A DNA stretch of 59,061 nt, taken from an uncultured Lachnospiraceae bacterium (GTDB lineage: Bacteria; Bacillota; Clostridia; Lachnospirales; Lachnospiraceae). The stretch spans positions 1-59,061 of the forward strand of contig CALWBQ010000053.1 of assembly GCA_944376125.1 (NCBI GenBank), written 5' to 3'. This document shows, piece by piece, positions 43,489-51,649 of the stretch; position 1 is the stretch's first letter; each line of letters opens with the position of its first letter. The notes under the pieces were generated by a model that saw only the letters and a list, made by a program, of their open reading frames with translations, was not told where the DNA came from and searched no databases. The position numbers were made by a program, and so were the translations under genes.

Positions 43489-44197
43489 AATTTTCAAATA
43501 TGAGTGTATACGGCTTCTGCGAAATCGTTTTTTCATTGGAATCTTGCTGATACTCCTGTTTTATGGAGGACAGGTTTTAGACAACGCGACGATTTTTGGC
43601 ACAGCCCACACAGCGCCGTTCTCGCCCTGGAGCTTTGGAGAGTACCTAACCAGAATACTCCCTCTTCTCTGGATCGGAACACTGTTTTTCTTGACATTTT
43701 TTACCTCTTCCGCAGCCAGGCGCACGGCGGTTCTTACTGAGGCTTCCCCTGTATCCCCCCGCTGCTATGCACTGTATCGCTGTGCCGCCGCTCTCACCGG
43801 AATTGGGATTCTGGCAGTTTTCTCCTGCGCAGAGGCCGCAGTATTTTACTATAGCTATTTCAGATGGCATAATTGGGAAAATCTTCTGGCTCCCGCTCTG
43901 GTCACGCTGGCTCCTTCACTCATGTTTGCTCTGGGGAGCGGTTGGCTTCTGGGGCAGATTCGGCCCTGGCTGGTATACCTGTGGATGGCCCTTCCTCTGC
44001 TTTGGACAACGCTCCCGCTTCCTGAATTTCTGAGTATCTGGAACGGCAGGTTCTTTTCCAGGTTTCCTCTATTTCTGGAAACATTGGATCCGCCCTTTAT
44101 GGTGCCTGGCTCTGTCCTGGCAGCCCAGGGATTCTTTCTGGTTTCCGGAATCTTGTGCCTCCTGGCAGCCCCCTGGGTTAAACTCCGGCGAAGCTAA
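43478..44197 (+). CDS. ABC-2-type permease subunit
   Basis: The 239-residue protein has six hydrophobic segments after an amphipathic N terminus (MMYKIFKYECIRLLRNRFF, typical of ABC-2 permeases). It overlaps the peptidase-permease gene by 11 nt. It would supply the second membrane subunit, paired with the permease half of the upstream fusion. ATG 43481 is an equally possible start. Last gene of the five-gene operon; a long bidirectional hairpin follows. Confidence 0.78.
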   Translation: MMYKIFKYECIRLLRNRFFIGILLILLFYGGQVLDNATIFGTAHTAPFSPWSFGEYLTRILPLLWIGTLFFLTFFTSSAARRTAVLTEASPVSPRCYALYRCAAALTGIGILAVFSCAEAAVFYYSYFRWHNWENLLAPALVTLAPSLMFALGSGWLLGQIRPWLVYLWMALPLLWTTLPLPEFLSIWNGRFFSRFPLFLETLDPPFMVPGSVLAAQGFFLVSGILCLLAAPWVKLRRS

Positions 44198-44260
44198 AAG
44201 GCCATTCAGGAACCCATTTCATTAAACTAACCGTATTTTCGCCGCTCACCAGGCACATCT

Positions 44261-44306
44261 ACAAAAGGGGACGGTTCTGCCCGCAGGCAGAACCGTCCCC
44301 TTTTGT
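44261..44306. terminator. Perfect 21-bp hairpin, bidirectional terminator / REP-like element
   Basis: The 21-nt arm at 44261-44281 (ACAAAAGGGGACGGTTCTGC plus one base) is matched exactly by 44286-44306, with a 4-nt loop CGCA. The arms begin with AAAA and end with TTTT, so it can terminate both converging units, the ABC operon (+) and dsdA (-). The GGGGACGGTTC core resembles dispersed REP-like hairpins of Clostridia (from memory, unverified). Confidence 0.75.
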
Positions 44307-44322
44307 GAGGTAATGTATGTGA

Positions 44323-45687
44323 TTACAGAAGTGCTTTCCCTTTCTCATAATACATCTTCATCTCGTTTTCCGGAACCATGCTTCCTCCGGTGACCCAGAC
44401 CAGATGAACTCCATGAGATTCCGCATCTGCCAGTCCAGTTTTTTCCAGATAATCCCGGAATACCGGGAAATGGCTCTTTAACAGCGGGCCGTACATTCCA
44501 GCCAGCGCGCTGGGCTCCAGGTAAATCCCCTCGGAATCTGCCATCAGGGCCAGCATCTGGTACATGCGCCCATCATCCAGAGAATAGCATCCATCCATAA
44601 ACGGCCTCATCAGGGCGCCGACAAAACCAGATGCCCGGCCTACCGCCAGTCCGTCTGCGATGGTAACATTATCCACCCCAAAGTCCTGGACGCTGACTTC
44701 ATTGTTCTTTCCCGTCGCCATTCCCAAAAGCATACAGCAGGAGTGGGTGGGTTCTGCAAAAAAGCAGTGAACATGATCTCCAAACACTAATTTCAGCCCA
44801 AAAGCAACTCCGCCCGGACCTCCGCCTACTCCGCAGGGGAGATAGACGAAAAGCGGATGATCCTTGTCAACTGCAATCTTCTCCTCTTCAAACTGTTTCT
44901 TCAGCCTCAGAGCTGCCACGGAATATCCCAAAAACAGCGTCTGAGAGTTCTCATCGTCAACAAAATAACAGTATGGATCCTTCTCCGCCTGAAGCCGCCC
45001 CTCCTTCACCGCGACACTGTAATCCGACTCATACTCCTTGACAGTGACACCTTTGCTTCGCAGCATATCTTTCTTCCACTGGCGGGCATCGGCAGACATA
45101 TGAACCGTCACCTGAAATCCCAGTTTTGCACTCATAATGCCGATGGAAAGGCCCAAATTGCCTGTGGAACCCACTCCGATCGAGTACCTGGAAAACAGCT
45201 TCCGAAATTTCTCAGAATCAAAGATTTCATAATGATCCCCCTCGTGGAGAAGTCCATTTTCGATGGCGATATCCTCGGCGTGCTTCAAAACTTCATAGAT
45301 GCCGCCTCTGGCCTTGATGGATCCGGAAACTGCCAAATGGCTGTCCAGCTTAGCCCAAAGATCACCGGAAATCTCATTTTTGTCCCAGGCTTCCAGCGCC
45401 CCCTTCATCTTCGGGATCCTTTTCAGCGGAGATTCAATGATTCCGTGAGACAGAGCCGTCTCCGGAAACGCCTTCTCAAAGTAGGGGGCAAACCGCTCCA
45501 GGCGGCGGCTGGCATCCAGTACATCCTCCATCGTCAGACGGCAGTTCTTTACCGCCTCCTGGCATGGGATCTTATCAGGATTGATCCAGACCGTTTCCCT
45601 CAGGCTGCGGATATCTTTCACTATAGGGCATTCCGCTTCCCATTCTTCCCATGTTTTCCCTAAAACTATGTGTTCTCTATTTTCCAT
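44323..45687 (-). CDS. dsdA: D-serine ammonia-lyase
   Basis: The 454-residue fold-type II PLP enzyme converts D-serine to pyruvate and ammonia. The PLP lysine lies in [15 protein letters not shown], the phosphate-binding loop is [12 protein letters not shown], and [17 protein letters not shown] and [17 protein letters not shown] complete the signature. AGAGG lies upstream of ATG 45687. It is 25 nt behind a GntP-type permease and shares a locus with a D-aminoacylase, giving a route from N-acyl-D-amino acids to pyruvate. Confidence 0.95.
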   Translation of the reverse strand: MENREHIVLGKTWEEWEAECPIVKDIRSLRETVWINPDKIPCQEAVKNCRLTMEDVLDASRRLERFAPYFEKAFPETALSHGIIESPLKRIPKMKGALEAWDKNEISGDLWAKLDSHLAVSGSIKARGGIYEVLKHAEDIAIENGLLHEGDHYEIFDSEKFRKLFSRYSIGVGSTGNLGLSIGIMSAKLGFQVTVHMSADARQWKKDMLRSKGVTVKEYESDYSVAVKEGRLQAEKDPYCYFVDDENSQTLFLGYSVAALRLKKQFEEEKIAVDKDHPLFVYLPCGVGGGPGGVAFGLKLVFGDHVHCFFAEPTHSCCMLLGMATGKNNEVSVQDFGVDNVTIADGLAVGRASGFVGALMRPFMDGCYSLDDGRMYQMLALMADSEGIYLEPSALAGMYGPLLKSHFPVFRDYLEKTGLADAESHGVHLVWVTGGSMVPENEMKMYYEKGKALL

Positions 45688-45712
45688 AATTGCCTCTTTT
45701 CATGCAGCTTTT

Positions 45713-47086
45713 TTAAAACATTCCAGGCAGTACCCCGGAGAACATATTCAATATAATTACTACCACAAATCCCACCAGGCTGGCAAGCGTTGTCGGCCAT
45801 GTAGTTGCCACAAATGCTTCATTTACAGTGATATTGCTGTACCTTGTAGGGATCCAGAAAGCCGCATCCGTCGGCAGGGTAAGCCCTACCGTTCCCACGC
45901 AGATAGCCAGACCTACTGTTACAGGAGAAATGCCTGTTGCCAGCGCCATTGGGCCCACAATCGACACAGTCGTCAGCATCGCCACAGTTGCAGAACCCAC
46001 AGCCGCCCGGATGATCATTGCCAGCACGAATGCCAGAAGGATAACCGGAATATTCATTCTGGACAGCAGATCCACCAGGGCATCTCCCAGGCCGCTTGCC
46101 TGCAGGACAGTGCCAAAGCAGTTGCCGCAGCCGATGACCATCAGGATATTGCCCATAGAATCGGATACCTTGTCAATATAATTCCACAGTGTCGGGCTGG
46201 ATTCCGGAACCAGATACTTCCGCAGCACGATGCCGGTTACCATCATAGCAATAAAAAGGGCCACGTTGTTGTCTCCAAGGAAGGTAAATGCAATATTCAG
46301 CATATTTTCCGCCGGAAGAATAATGCTGCACACAGACTTGATAATAATCAGCACAATCGGAAGTGCAATCAGTCCCAAGGTCAAACCTGCTGAAGGCTTT
46401 GTGGGATCTGCCTTTAACAGTTCATCATTGTTCAGCAGTTCTTCCACCTCTGCCCTCTGCTTTTCACGGTCCGCCGCGCTCAGTCTGCGGTTTAAAAAGT
46501 TTGCATACTGCCATCCGCAGATAAGGCTTGCAGGGAGAGATACGATAATTCCGTAAATAATGAACCAGCCTACATCTGCGCCGATCTGCCCTGCCACTGC
46601 CAGGGGGCCCGGTGTAGGAGCTACTACGCAGTGTGTCAGCAAGAGACCGGTGAACAGAGCCGCCACATAAGCAGGCGTCTTCTTTTTCGTCAGTTTCTGC
46701 AGACTGGTAACGAGCGGATTCAGTGTAATATAGGCAGAGCCGAAATATACTGGGATAGAAACGATAAAACCAGCGAGGTTCAAAGCCAGCATATCATTTT
46801 TCTTTCCAAATGTTCTCAGAAGGCCCTTTGCCATCTCCTCCATTCCGCCTGAATCACCCAGCATCATTCCAAAAATGCCTCCAAACAAAATCAGCAGTCC
46901 GATGCTGGTCATAATACTTCCAAAACCACTGGTCAGAAGGCTGGTGGTCTCAGAAAGCGGAATCCCGCAGAGGATCCCCATCAAGATTGCACACACAAAC
47001 AGGGAGACACCAGGGCTCACTTTAAACACGATCAAAGATACCAAAAGAATCGCCATTGTAATCACAAAAGCCAGCAAAACATTCAT
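45713..47086 (-). CDS. GntP family permease (DsdX-like)
   Basis: This 457-residue polytopic membrane protein has about 12 helices. GntP signatures include FGSIMTSIGLLILFGGIFGMMLGDSGG split over two helices, HCVVAPTPGPLAVAGQIGAD, and SATVAMLTTVSIVGPM near the C terminus. The family carries gluconate, related sugar acids and D-serine (DsdX). Between dsdA and a D-aminoacylase the most likely cargo is D-serine or another D-amino acid (inference). A possible attenuator hairpin precedes it. Confidence 0.9.
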   Translation of the reverse strand: MNVLLAFVITMAILLVSLIVFKVSPGVSLFVCAILMGILCGIPLSETTSLLTSGFGSIMTSIGLLILFGGIFGMMLGDSGGMEEMAKGLLRTFGKKNDMLALNLAGFIVSIPVYFGSAYITLNPLVTSLQKLTKKKTPAYVAALFTGLLLTHCVVAPTPGPLAVAGQIGADVGWFIIYGIIVSLPASLICGWQYANFLNRRLSAADREKQRAEVEELLNNDELLKADPTKPSAGLTLGLIALPIVLIIIKSVCSIILPAENMLNIAFTFLGDNNVALFIAMMVTGIVLRKYLVPESSPTLWNYIDKVSDSMGNILMVIGCGNCFGTVLQASGLGDALVDLLSRMNIPVILLAFVLAMIIRAAVGSATVAMLTTVSIVGPMALATGISPVTVGLAICVGTVGLTLPTDAAFWIPTRYSNITVNEAFVATTWPTTLASLVGFVVVIILNMFSGVLPGMF

Positions 47087-47107
47087 ACACGTACCTATCG
47101 CCTTTCC

Positions 47108-47144
47108 CCGGAAGGCCCCGCAGAAAATCTGCTTCGCCTTCCGG
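47108..47144. repeat. Two-tier hairpin between deacylase and permease genes
   Basis: CCGGAAGGC (47108-47116) pairs with GCCTTCCGG (47136-47144), and inside it GCAGA (47120-47124) pairs with TCTGC (47128-47132), separated by symmetrical 3-nt bulges. No T-run follows on either strand. It may stabilise or process the mRNA upstream of the permease gene. Confidence 0.5.
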
Positions 47145-47172
47145 CATATTTCTCACATTGCTTTTCAGTTTC

Positions 47173-47190
47173 AAAAGCCGCGTGCGCGGC
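47173..47190 (-). terminator. Possible weak terminator/attenuator after the deacylase gene
   Basis: GCCGC (47177-47181) and GCGGC (47186-47190) form a short GC stem with loop GTGC. On the minus strand it is followed by TTTTG. It could reduce read-through into the permease and dsdA genes. Confidence 0.35.
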
Positions 47191-47208
47191 ATGCCTGCCC
47201 CTCAGAAT

Positions 47209-48801
47209 TCAGGCATTGTGGCGAATCATCTTCCCAGGCATTGCCCCCGTAAATTTCTTGTCATGGTACACAAGCTCACCGTTTACAAACACGTAATCAA
47301 TGCCTTCCGTGATGCTATTGGAATTGCTGTAGGTCGCCGTATCCTGAAGACGGTCATAATCAAAGATCACCAGGTCGGCATCATAGCCTTCCTTCACAAA
47401 TCCTTTATTCTTCACCAGCAGGTATTCCGCCGTCTGACCGGTCATCTTGCGGATAATCTCTTCCAGGCTCATAATTCCTTTTTCTTTTACAAAATAAGTG
47501 ATAGCGTGGGGGAAGGTTCCGCTTGCTCTCGGATGGCCTTTCTCCTTCCAGCTTCTGGTCAGGCCGTCGCTTCCTACGACGCAGTAAGGATCCTGAATAA
47601 TCTCGCATACATCTTCATCGCACATGCTGCTGTATACGCCGCCGGTCTCACAATTGTTGGCCACGCACAGATCAAAGAATGCCTCCCATGGATCTTTGCC
47701 GGCCTCAGCCGCATACTCTGTGATAAACTTTCCTTCTGCCTGCGGAGTCTTGGGTGATGAGTAGACATAGACGCCTCCCCAGCCGCCGGCATTCAGATAG
47801 TAATTATCATAGGGGGTCTCAGGATCCTCCATCTCTGCTTTTAATTTCTTTCTGAACTCCGGATCTTTTAATTTTTCTGTCATAGACTTGAAGCCGTTTT
47901 CAAAATACCACGGCGGCATGCACGCGTTGAGCGTGGTCATATTGCAGGTGTAGGGATACTGATCACAGATCACCTCGATGCCCTCTTCTCTGGCTTCATG
48001 GATCAAGCGGAGAGTCTCCTTCTGTTTGCCCCAGTTGGGCTTGCCCAACATCTTGTGGTGCGAAATGTCTACCCGGACTCCTGCCTGGCGCCCTACGTTA
48101 ATCGTCTCCTTCACAGCCTCTACAATCTCGTTTGATTCATTTCTCATATGGCTCGCATAAATCCCATTGTAGGGAGCAATCACCTTCGCCAGTTCAATGA
48201 TCTCTTTTTCCTCCGCATAGCAGCTTGGAGTATAAATCAGACCAGTTGAAAATCCTGCTGCCCCAGCTTCCATCGCTTCCCTCAAAATCGTTTTCATTTT
48301 TTCCAGCTCTTCCTCTGTCGCTGGGCGGTTTGCCATTCCCATGGCCGCGATTCTCAGGCTGCTGTGGCCCACATACATTTTAACATTTGCTGTCAGAGGC
48401 TGCTTATCTGCCCATTCAAGCCACCTGCTGTAGCTGGACCAGTTGACCATGTCATCCGGGAAGGAGGTTGTCCCCATGGAAAGCAGGCTTTGGATATCCG
48501 CCAGATTATCCTTGGAAACCGGCGTCATAGACAGGCCGCACTGGCCTACGATCTCTGTCGTCACGCCCTGAGTGGTCTTAAATAGATGGGCGTCCTCTGT
48601 CCCGAGGATCAGATCCCCGTGAGAATGTGCGTCAATAAATCCGGGGCACACAACCCGTCCGTCTGCATCAATCACGCTCTTCGCTTCCTCATTGCCCTGA
48701 GCCATGATGATTTTTCCATCCTGAATGCCTACATTTCCGGGATAAGCTGGTGCTCCGCTGCCGTCAATTATCTTTGCATTCTTAATCAACACATCCAACA
48801 T
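47209..48801 (-). CDS. N-acyl-D-amino-acid deacylase (D-aminoacylase)
   Basis: This 530-residue amidohydrolase-superfamily enzyme has the HxH metal motif in VVCPGFIDAHSHGDL and the bridging Cys in EIVGQCGLSMTP. The metal histidines are in YASHMRNES and VDISHHKMLG, and the catalytic Asp in CVVGSDGLTRSWK. It releases a D-amino acid from an N-acyl group. It has its own promoter (TTGACA at 48908-48913) with a palindrome over the -10 region. First gene of the unit running through permease and dsdA. The acyl group and preferred side chain are unknown. Confidence 0.92.
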   Translation of the reverse strand: MLDVLIKNAKIIDGSGAPAYPGNVGIQDGKIIMAQGNEEAKSVIDADGRVVCPGFIDAHSHGDLILGTEDAHLFKTTQGVTTEIVGQCGLSMTPVSKDNLADIQSLLSMGTTSFPDDMVNWSSYSRWLEWADKQPLTANVKMYVGHSSLRIAAMGMANRPATEEELEKMKTILREAMEAGAAGFSTGLIYTPSCYAEEKEIIELAKVIAPYNGIYASHMRNESNEIVEAVKETINVGRQAGVRVDISHHKMLGKPNWGKQKETLRLIHEAREEGIEVICDQYPYTCNMTTLNACMPPWYFENGFKSMTEKLKDPEFRKKLKAEMEDPETPYDNYYLNAGGWGGVYVYSSPKTPQAEGKFITEYAAEAGKDPWEAFFDLCVANNCETGGVYSSMCDEDVCEIIQDPYCVVGSDGLTRSWKEKGHPRASGTFPHAITYFVKEKGIMSLEEIIRKMTGQTAEYLLVKNKGFVKEGYDADLVIFDYDRLQDTATYSNSNSITEGIDYVFVNGELVYHDKKFTGAMPGKMIRHNA

Positions 48802-48874
48802 TTCTAATCTCCTTCCTTTCTTCGTGATCCGCCGCCTTTTCCAGGCGGCACTATCTTTTTGTTTACGAAACAGC

Positions 48875-48913
48875 TGTTAAGTATAATTTAACATGTGTTT
48901 CTGGAAATGTCAA
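48875..48913 (-). promoter_or_regulatory. Promoter and operator of the D-aminoacylase gene
   Basis: On the minus strand TTGACA (48913-48908) lies 17 nt from TAAATT (48890-48885). The inverted repeat TGTTAA-N7-TTAACA (48875-48893) covers the -10 box. Its left part, TGTTAAGTATA, recurs inverted at 49043-49053 in front of the XRE regulator gene. The rest of the 48802-49149 gap is AT-rich and shows no gene. Confidence 0.55.
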
Positions 48914-49042
48914 CTAAAATGCTATCTAAATCTTAATTTTTATAGGCGTTTTTACCAATTATTTGGAGAGCTTCTTTTATCAAATTGAAAATCTGTAAAT
49001 TTATCCTTTCGTTTGTTTAATTTTTTCTTTTCAAAAATTATC

Positions 49043-49109
49043 TATACTTAACACTTTTTCTCGGTTCCCGGCAAATCTTTTCCAAAATCTCAAAAAAATA
49101 TGGTACAAT
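49043..49109 (+). promoter_or_regulatory. Operator half-site and promoter of the XRE-cupin gene
   Basis: TATACTTAACA (49043-49053) is the exact inverted copy of 11 bases in the D-aminoacylase operator. TACAAT (49104-49109) is a good -10 box with a weak -35 (TTTTCC region) near 49080. The -10 box overlaps the ATG at 49108, so translation must start later, at GTG 49150. Confidence 0.5.
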
Positions 49110-49149
49110 GGACAGAAGGAAAACGAAACATGAGAAAGGAGCTTCTTTT

Positions 49150-49704
49150 GTGGAAGATCTAAATATTGGAAAAAAAGTTCAAAAACTGCGGATTCAAAAT
49201 GGAATTTCAGTCCGGAAATTATCATCCCTTGCAGGTATCACCCCCTCTATGCTCAGCCAGATTGAAAATGAACAGGTAAATCCGTCAATCAATACGCTCC
49301 GGGCCATAGCCTCTGCTCTGAATGCCCCTCTCTACCACTTTTTTAAAGAAGATTCCGAGGATCATCCTATTGTGACTCCCAATTCCAGAAAAACGATTGG
49401 GAGAAAAGACGAACCCGATGTTCTCTATGAGCTGCTGACCCCTGACACCAGGGGAAGCATTGAGTTCTGCATGATGGTCATTCCGGCAAACAGCAGTTCC
49501 AATTTAACTCCAAAAAGCCACACAGGAGAGGAAGTCGCCTTCCTGTATTCTGGCGAATCTGTAGATCTGGAAATCGATTCCAGAACCTACACTCTGCGCC
49601 AGGGGGACAGCGTGAGGATCCCCCCGCAGGCCCTTCACATCTGGTATAATAGGAGGAATACGCCGGTACAGGTTATTTTTGCCATCACACCGCCCTCCTT
49701 TTAA
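49150..49704 (+). CDS. XRE-cupin transcriptional regulator
   Basis: The 184-residue protein has an N-terminal Cro/CI-type helix-turn-helix (IGKKVQKLRIQNGISVRKL, ITPSMLSQIENEQVNPSINTL) and a C-terminal cupin (SHTGEEVAFLYSGE, LRQGDSVRIPPQALHIWYN) that could bind a small amino-acid-like effector. The start is GTG 49150 with AAGGAG 8 nt upstream. The ATG at 49108 lies inside the promoter. It diverges from the D-aminoacylase gene and shares an operator sequence with it, so it probably controls that locus and itself. Confidence 0.88.
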   Translation: MEDLNIGKKVQKLRIQNGISVRKLSSLAGITPSMLSQIENEQVNPSINTLRAIASALNAPLYHFFKEDSEDHPIVTPNSRKTIGRKDEPDVLYELLTPDTRGSIEFCMMVIPANSSSNLTPKSHTGEEVAFLYSGESVDLEIDSRTYTLRQGDSVRIPPQALHIWYNRRNTPVQVIFAITPPSF

Positions 49705-49728
49705 ACCCTCAAGTCTCATAATACTGCC

Positions 49729-49768
49729 AAAAGGGGAAACTGCTTTTAGAGAGCCAGTTTCCCCTTTT
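49729..49768. terminator. Bidirectional terminator between XRE and GntR genes
   Basis: AAAAGGGGAAACTG (49729-49742) is exactly complementary to CAGTTTCCCCTTTT (49755-49768). The arms start with AAAA and end with TTTT, suited to ending both converging genes. Confidence 0.8.
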
Positions 49769-49775
49769 ATACGTC

Positions 49776-50477
49776 TTATCGTCTCCCCGCCCCGTCTTTC
49801 TCTGCAAAATACTCGGGAAATGACTGCCGGATCGTATCAATATTTTCCTTATATCTCTCCAGGTGTCGAATGCTGACTTTGCGGGCCGTGCCCTCATCCC
49901 TGGCCTCCAGCGCGCCCAGAAGCGCCTCATGGTCTTCTAAAATATGTTCCATCGGCCTGCAGCGAAAACTCAGCACCGTAGTCCTGTCAAAATGCGGGGC
50001 CGCACTTTCCACCAGCCGGTACCAGTACATCCGCCCGCACATTTCATAAATTATCCGGTGAAATTCTTTATCCAGAGAAAAAATCTTTTCTTCCTGCCTG
50101 CGCTTCATATACATCCGCCAAACTGCCACATTCTCCCAGAGCCGGTCAATGTCTGTCTGCGTGCATACTTGGCACGCCATCGCTGCCAGCTCCGACTCCA
50201 GCACGCTTCGCAGATGCCGAACCTGCTCCACGATCTCCGGATCAATGAGAGCGATGTAGCTGCCGATCTTGGGGCGAATCTCAATAAGCTGCCGGTGGGA
50301 AAGCTCCAGCATAGCTTCCCGCAGCGGCGTACGGCTGATCTGCAGAATCTGGCACAGCTCCTGCTCCATCAGCTGCTGTCCCGGTTCCAGCCTGGTATGG
50401 ACGATATTGTCCGTCAATATGCGGCTCGCATAATCTCTAGCAGATTCTTGGGGTTCCTTTGGTGCGCACTCTATCAT
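49776..50477 (-). CDS. GntR family (FadR/FCD) transcriptional regulator
   Basis: The 233-residue protein has an N-terminal winged helix (ASRILTDNIVHTRLEPGQQLMEQEL, ISRTPLREAMLELSHRQLIEI). An all-helical FCD ligand domain follows (LRSVLESELAAMACQ, FHRIIYEMCGRMYWY, DHEALLGALEARD, HLERYKENI) with the usual metal histidines. FCD regulators often sense uronates or organic acids. GGGAGG lies 9 nt upstream of ATG 50477; the frame extends to 50579 without a ribosome site. Divergent from the AEC carrier and GH28 genes, which it probably controls. Confidence 0.9.
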   Translation of the reverse strand: MIECAPKEPQESARDYASRILTDNIVHTRLEPGQQLMEQELCQILQISRTPLREAMLELSHRQLIEIRPKIGSYIALIDPEIVEQVRHLRSVLESELAAMACQVCTQTDIDRLWENVAVWRMYMKRRQEEKIFSLDKEFHRIIYEMCGRMYWYRLVESAAPHFDRTTVLSFRCRPMEHILEDHEALLGALEARDEGTARKVSIRHLERYKENIDTIRQSFPEYFAEKDGAGRR

Positions 50478-50572
50478 AGCAATATCCTCCCATTTTGTTG
50501 TCATTCCCGAAACCAATATTTCTGAAATATTACCGTCGATTATAGCTTTTTTTGTTTTTAAGTTCAAGATTA

Positions 50573-50623
50573 TTGACAAACTTGTTTTTGTTATATATTA
50601 TATTCAATGAAATATATATCATT
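50573..50623 (+). promoter_or_regulatory. Promoter and candidate operator of the AEC-GH28 unit
   Basis: TTGACA (50573-50578), 17 nt, TATTAT (50596-50601) forms a near-consensus promoter. The palindrome ACAAACTTGT (50577-50586) overlaps the -35/spacer, and AATGA-N8-TCATT (50606-50623) lies near the transcription start. Either could bind the divergent GntR protein. Confidence 0.55.
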
Positions 50624-50666
50624 AATTCTTAAATTTTATTAGACGTAACTGAGGGAGGACTTCACA

Positions 50667-51596
50667 ATGGAATTAGCAATCATCACTGCGCGGCAGGTCA
50701 TCATATTGTTTCTTATGATATTCGCAGGCTTTGCCTGCGCTAAGGCAGGCATCGTACAGCGCCAAGCCAAACAGGCTTTTTCCGATCTTCTGGTGGGGCT
50801 TGTAGTTCCCTGCATGGTGATCAACTCTTACCTGTCTCCTTTTAATCCACAGACTCTCCGCAATCTTCTGCTGGCATATGTCCTGTCAGCGGTCCTTCTG
50901 ATTGCAGGCATAGCCGTCACTTTCATCTGTACAGGCCGTACCCCCCAGAACGACCGGCCTATCATCCGATTTGCCTCTATCTATTCCAACTCAGCGTACA
51001 TGGGATTTCCGCTGATCTCTGTCCTTTTTGGCAATGAGGGGCTGCTCTACGCCAGCGCATTTGTCACGGTTTTCAACATTCTGCTGTGGACACAGGGTAT
51101 TCTGATGCTGAAGGGAGGCCGAACCAGTTTCCGCCAGACCATCCGAACCATCGCCACCACCCCGGTACTCCTGGCCGTGGCCGCAGGGCTGATCCTCTAC
51201 CTGGGCCGGATTCCAGTCCCTGAGCTGATCCAGACGCCTCTGGAAATGATCGGGGATATGAATACCCCTCTCTCTATGTTTATTACGGGAATGATGATAG
51301 CGGAAAGCGATCTGAAACTCCTCCCCACCCGCAGAGGGCTGGGAACCGTTCTGGTGATCCGCCTGGCCGCGATACCGGCAGTCTGCTTTCTGCTCTACCG
51401 GCTTCTGCATGTGAGCGGCATGGCAGCCCAGGTTGTCCTGCTTCTGGAAGCCTGCCCCTGCGCCGCCATTACGTCTGTATTTGCCATCCGCTTCGGCTAC
51501 GATGAGCAGTTGGCTGCAGGGACTGTAGTAGCCAGCACACTATTCAGCATTCTCACTCTGCCGCTGTGTGCACTGCTTCTGGATCTGCTTCTCTAA
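50667..51596 (+). CDS. AEC family transporter
   Basis: This 309-residue polytopic membrane protein has ten hydrophobic segments. It has the family features VIILFLMIFAGFACAKAGIV, LVVPCMVINSY, FASIYSNSAYMGFPLIS, MNTPLSMFITGMMIAE and LLLEACPCAAITSVFA. Members carry small organic anions. AGGGAGGA lies about 9 nt before ATG 50667. It precedes a GH28 gene by 53 nt under one promoter, so it might import a uronate-derived or related acid (inference). It is a distant relative of the AEC carrier at 7169-8086. Confidence 0.85.
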   Translation: MELAIITARQVIILFLMIFAGFACAKAGIVQRQAKQAFSDLLVGLVVPCMVINSYLSPFNPQTLRNLLLAYVLSAVLLIAGIAVTFICTGRTPQNDRPIIRFASIYSNSAYMGFPLISVLFGNEGLLYASAFVTVFNILLWTQGILMLKGGRTSFRQTIRTIATTPVLLAVAAGLILYLGRIPVPELIQTPLEMIGDMNTPLSMFITGMMIAESDLKLLPTRRGLGTVLVIRLAAIPAVCFLLYRLLHVSGMAAQVVLLLEACPCAAITSVFAIRFGYDEQLAAGTVVASTLFSILTLPLCALLLDLLL

Positions 51597-51649
51597 CCCG
51601 CACTTTTCTGAACCGCATAAGTCAGAGCAAACATACAAGGAGGATTTTT

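Noticed and set aside
49108..49149. Upstream ATG start for the XRE-cupin gene
   Set aside because: The ATG overlaps a TACAAT -10 box; GTG 49150 has AAGGAG at the right distance.
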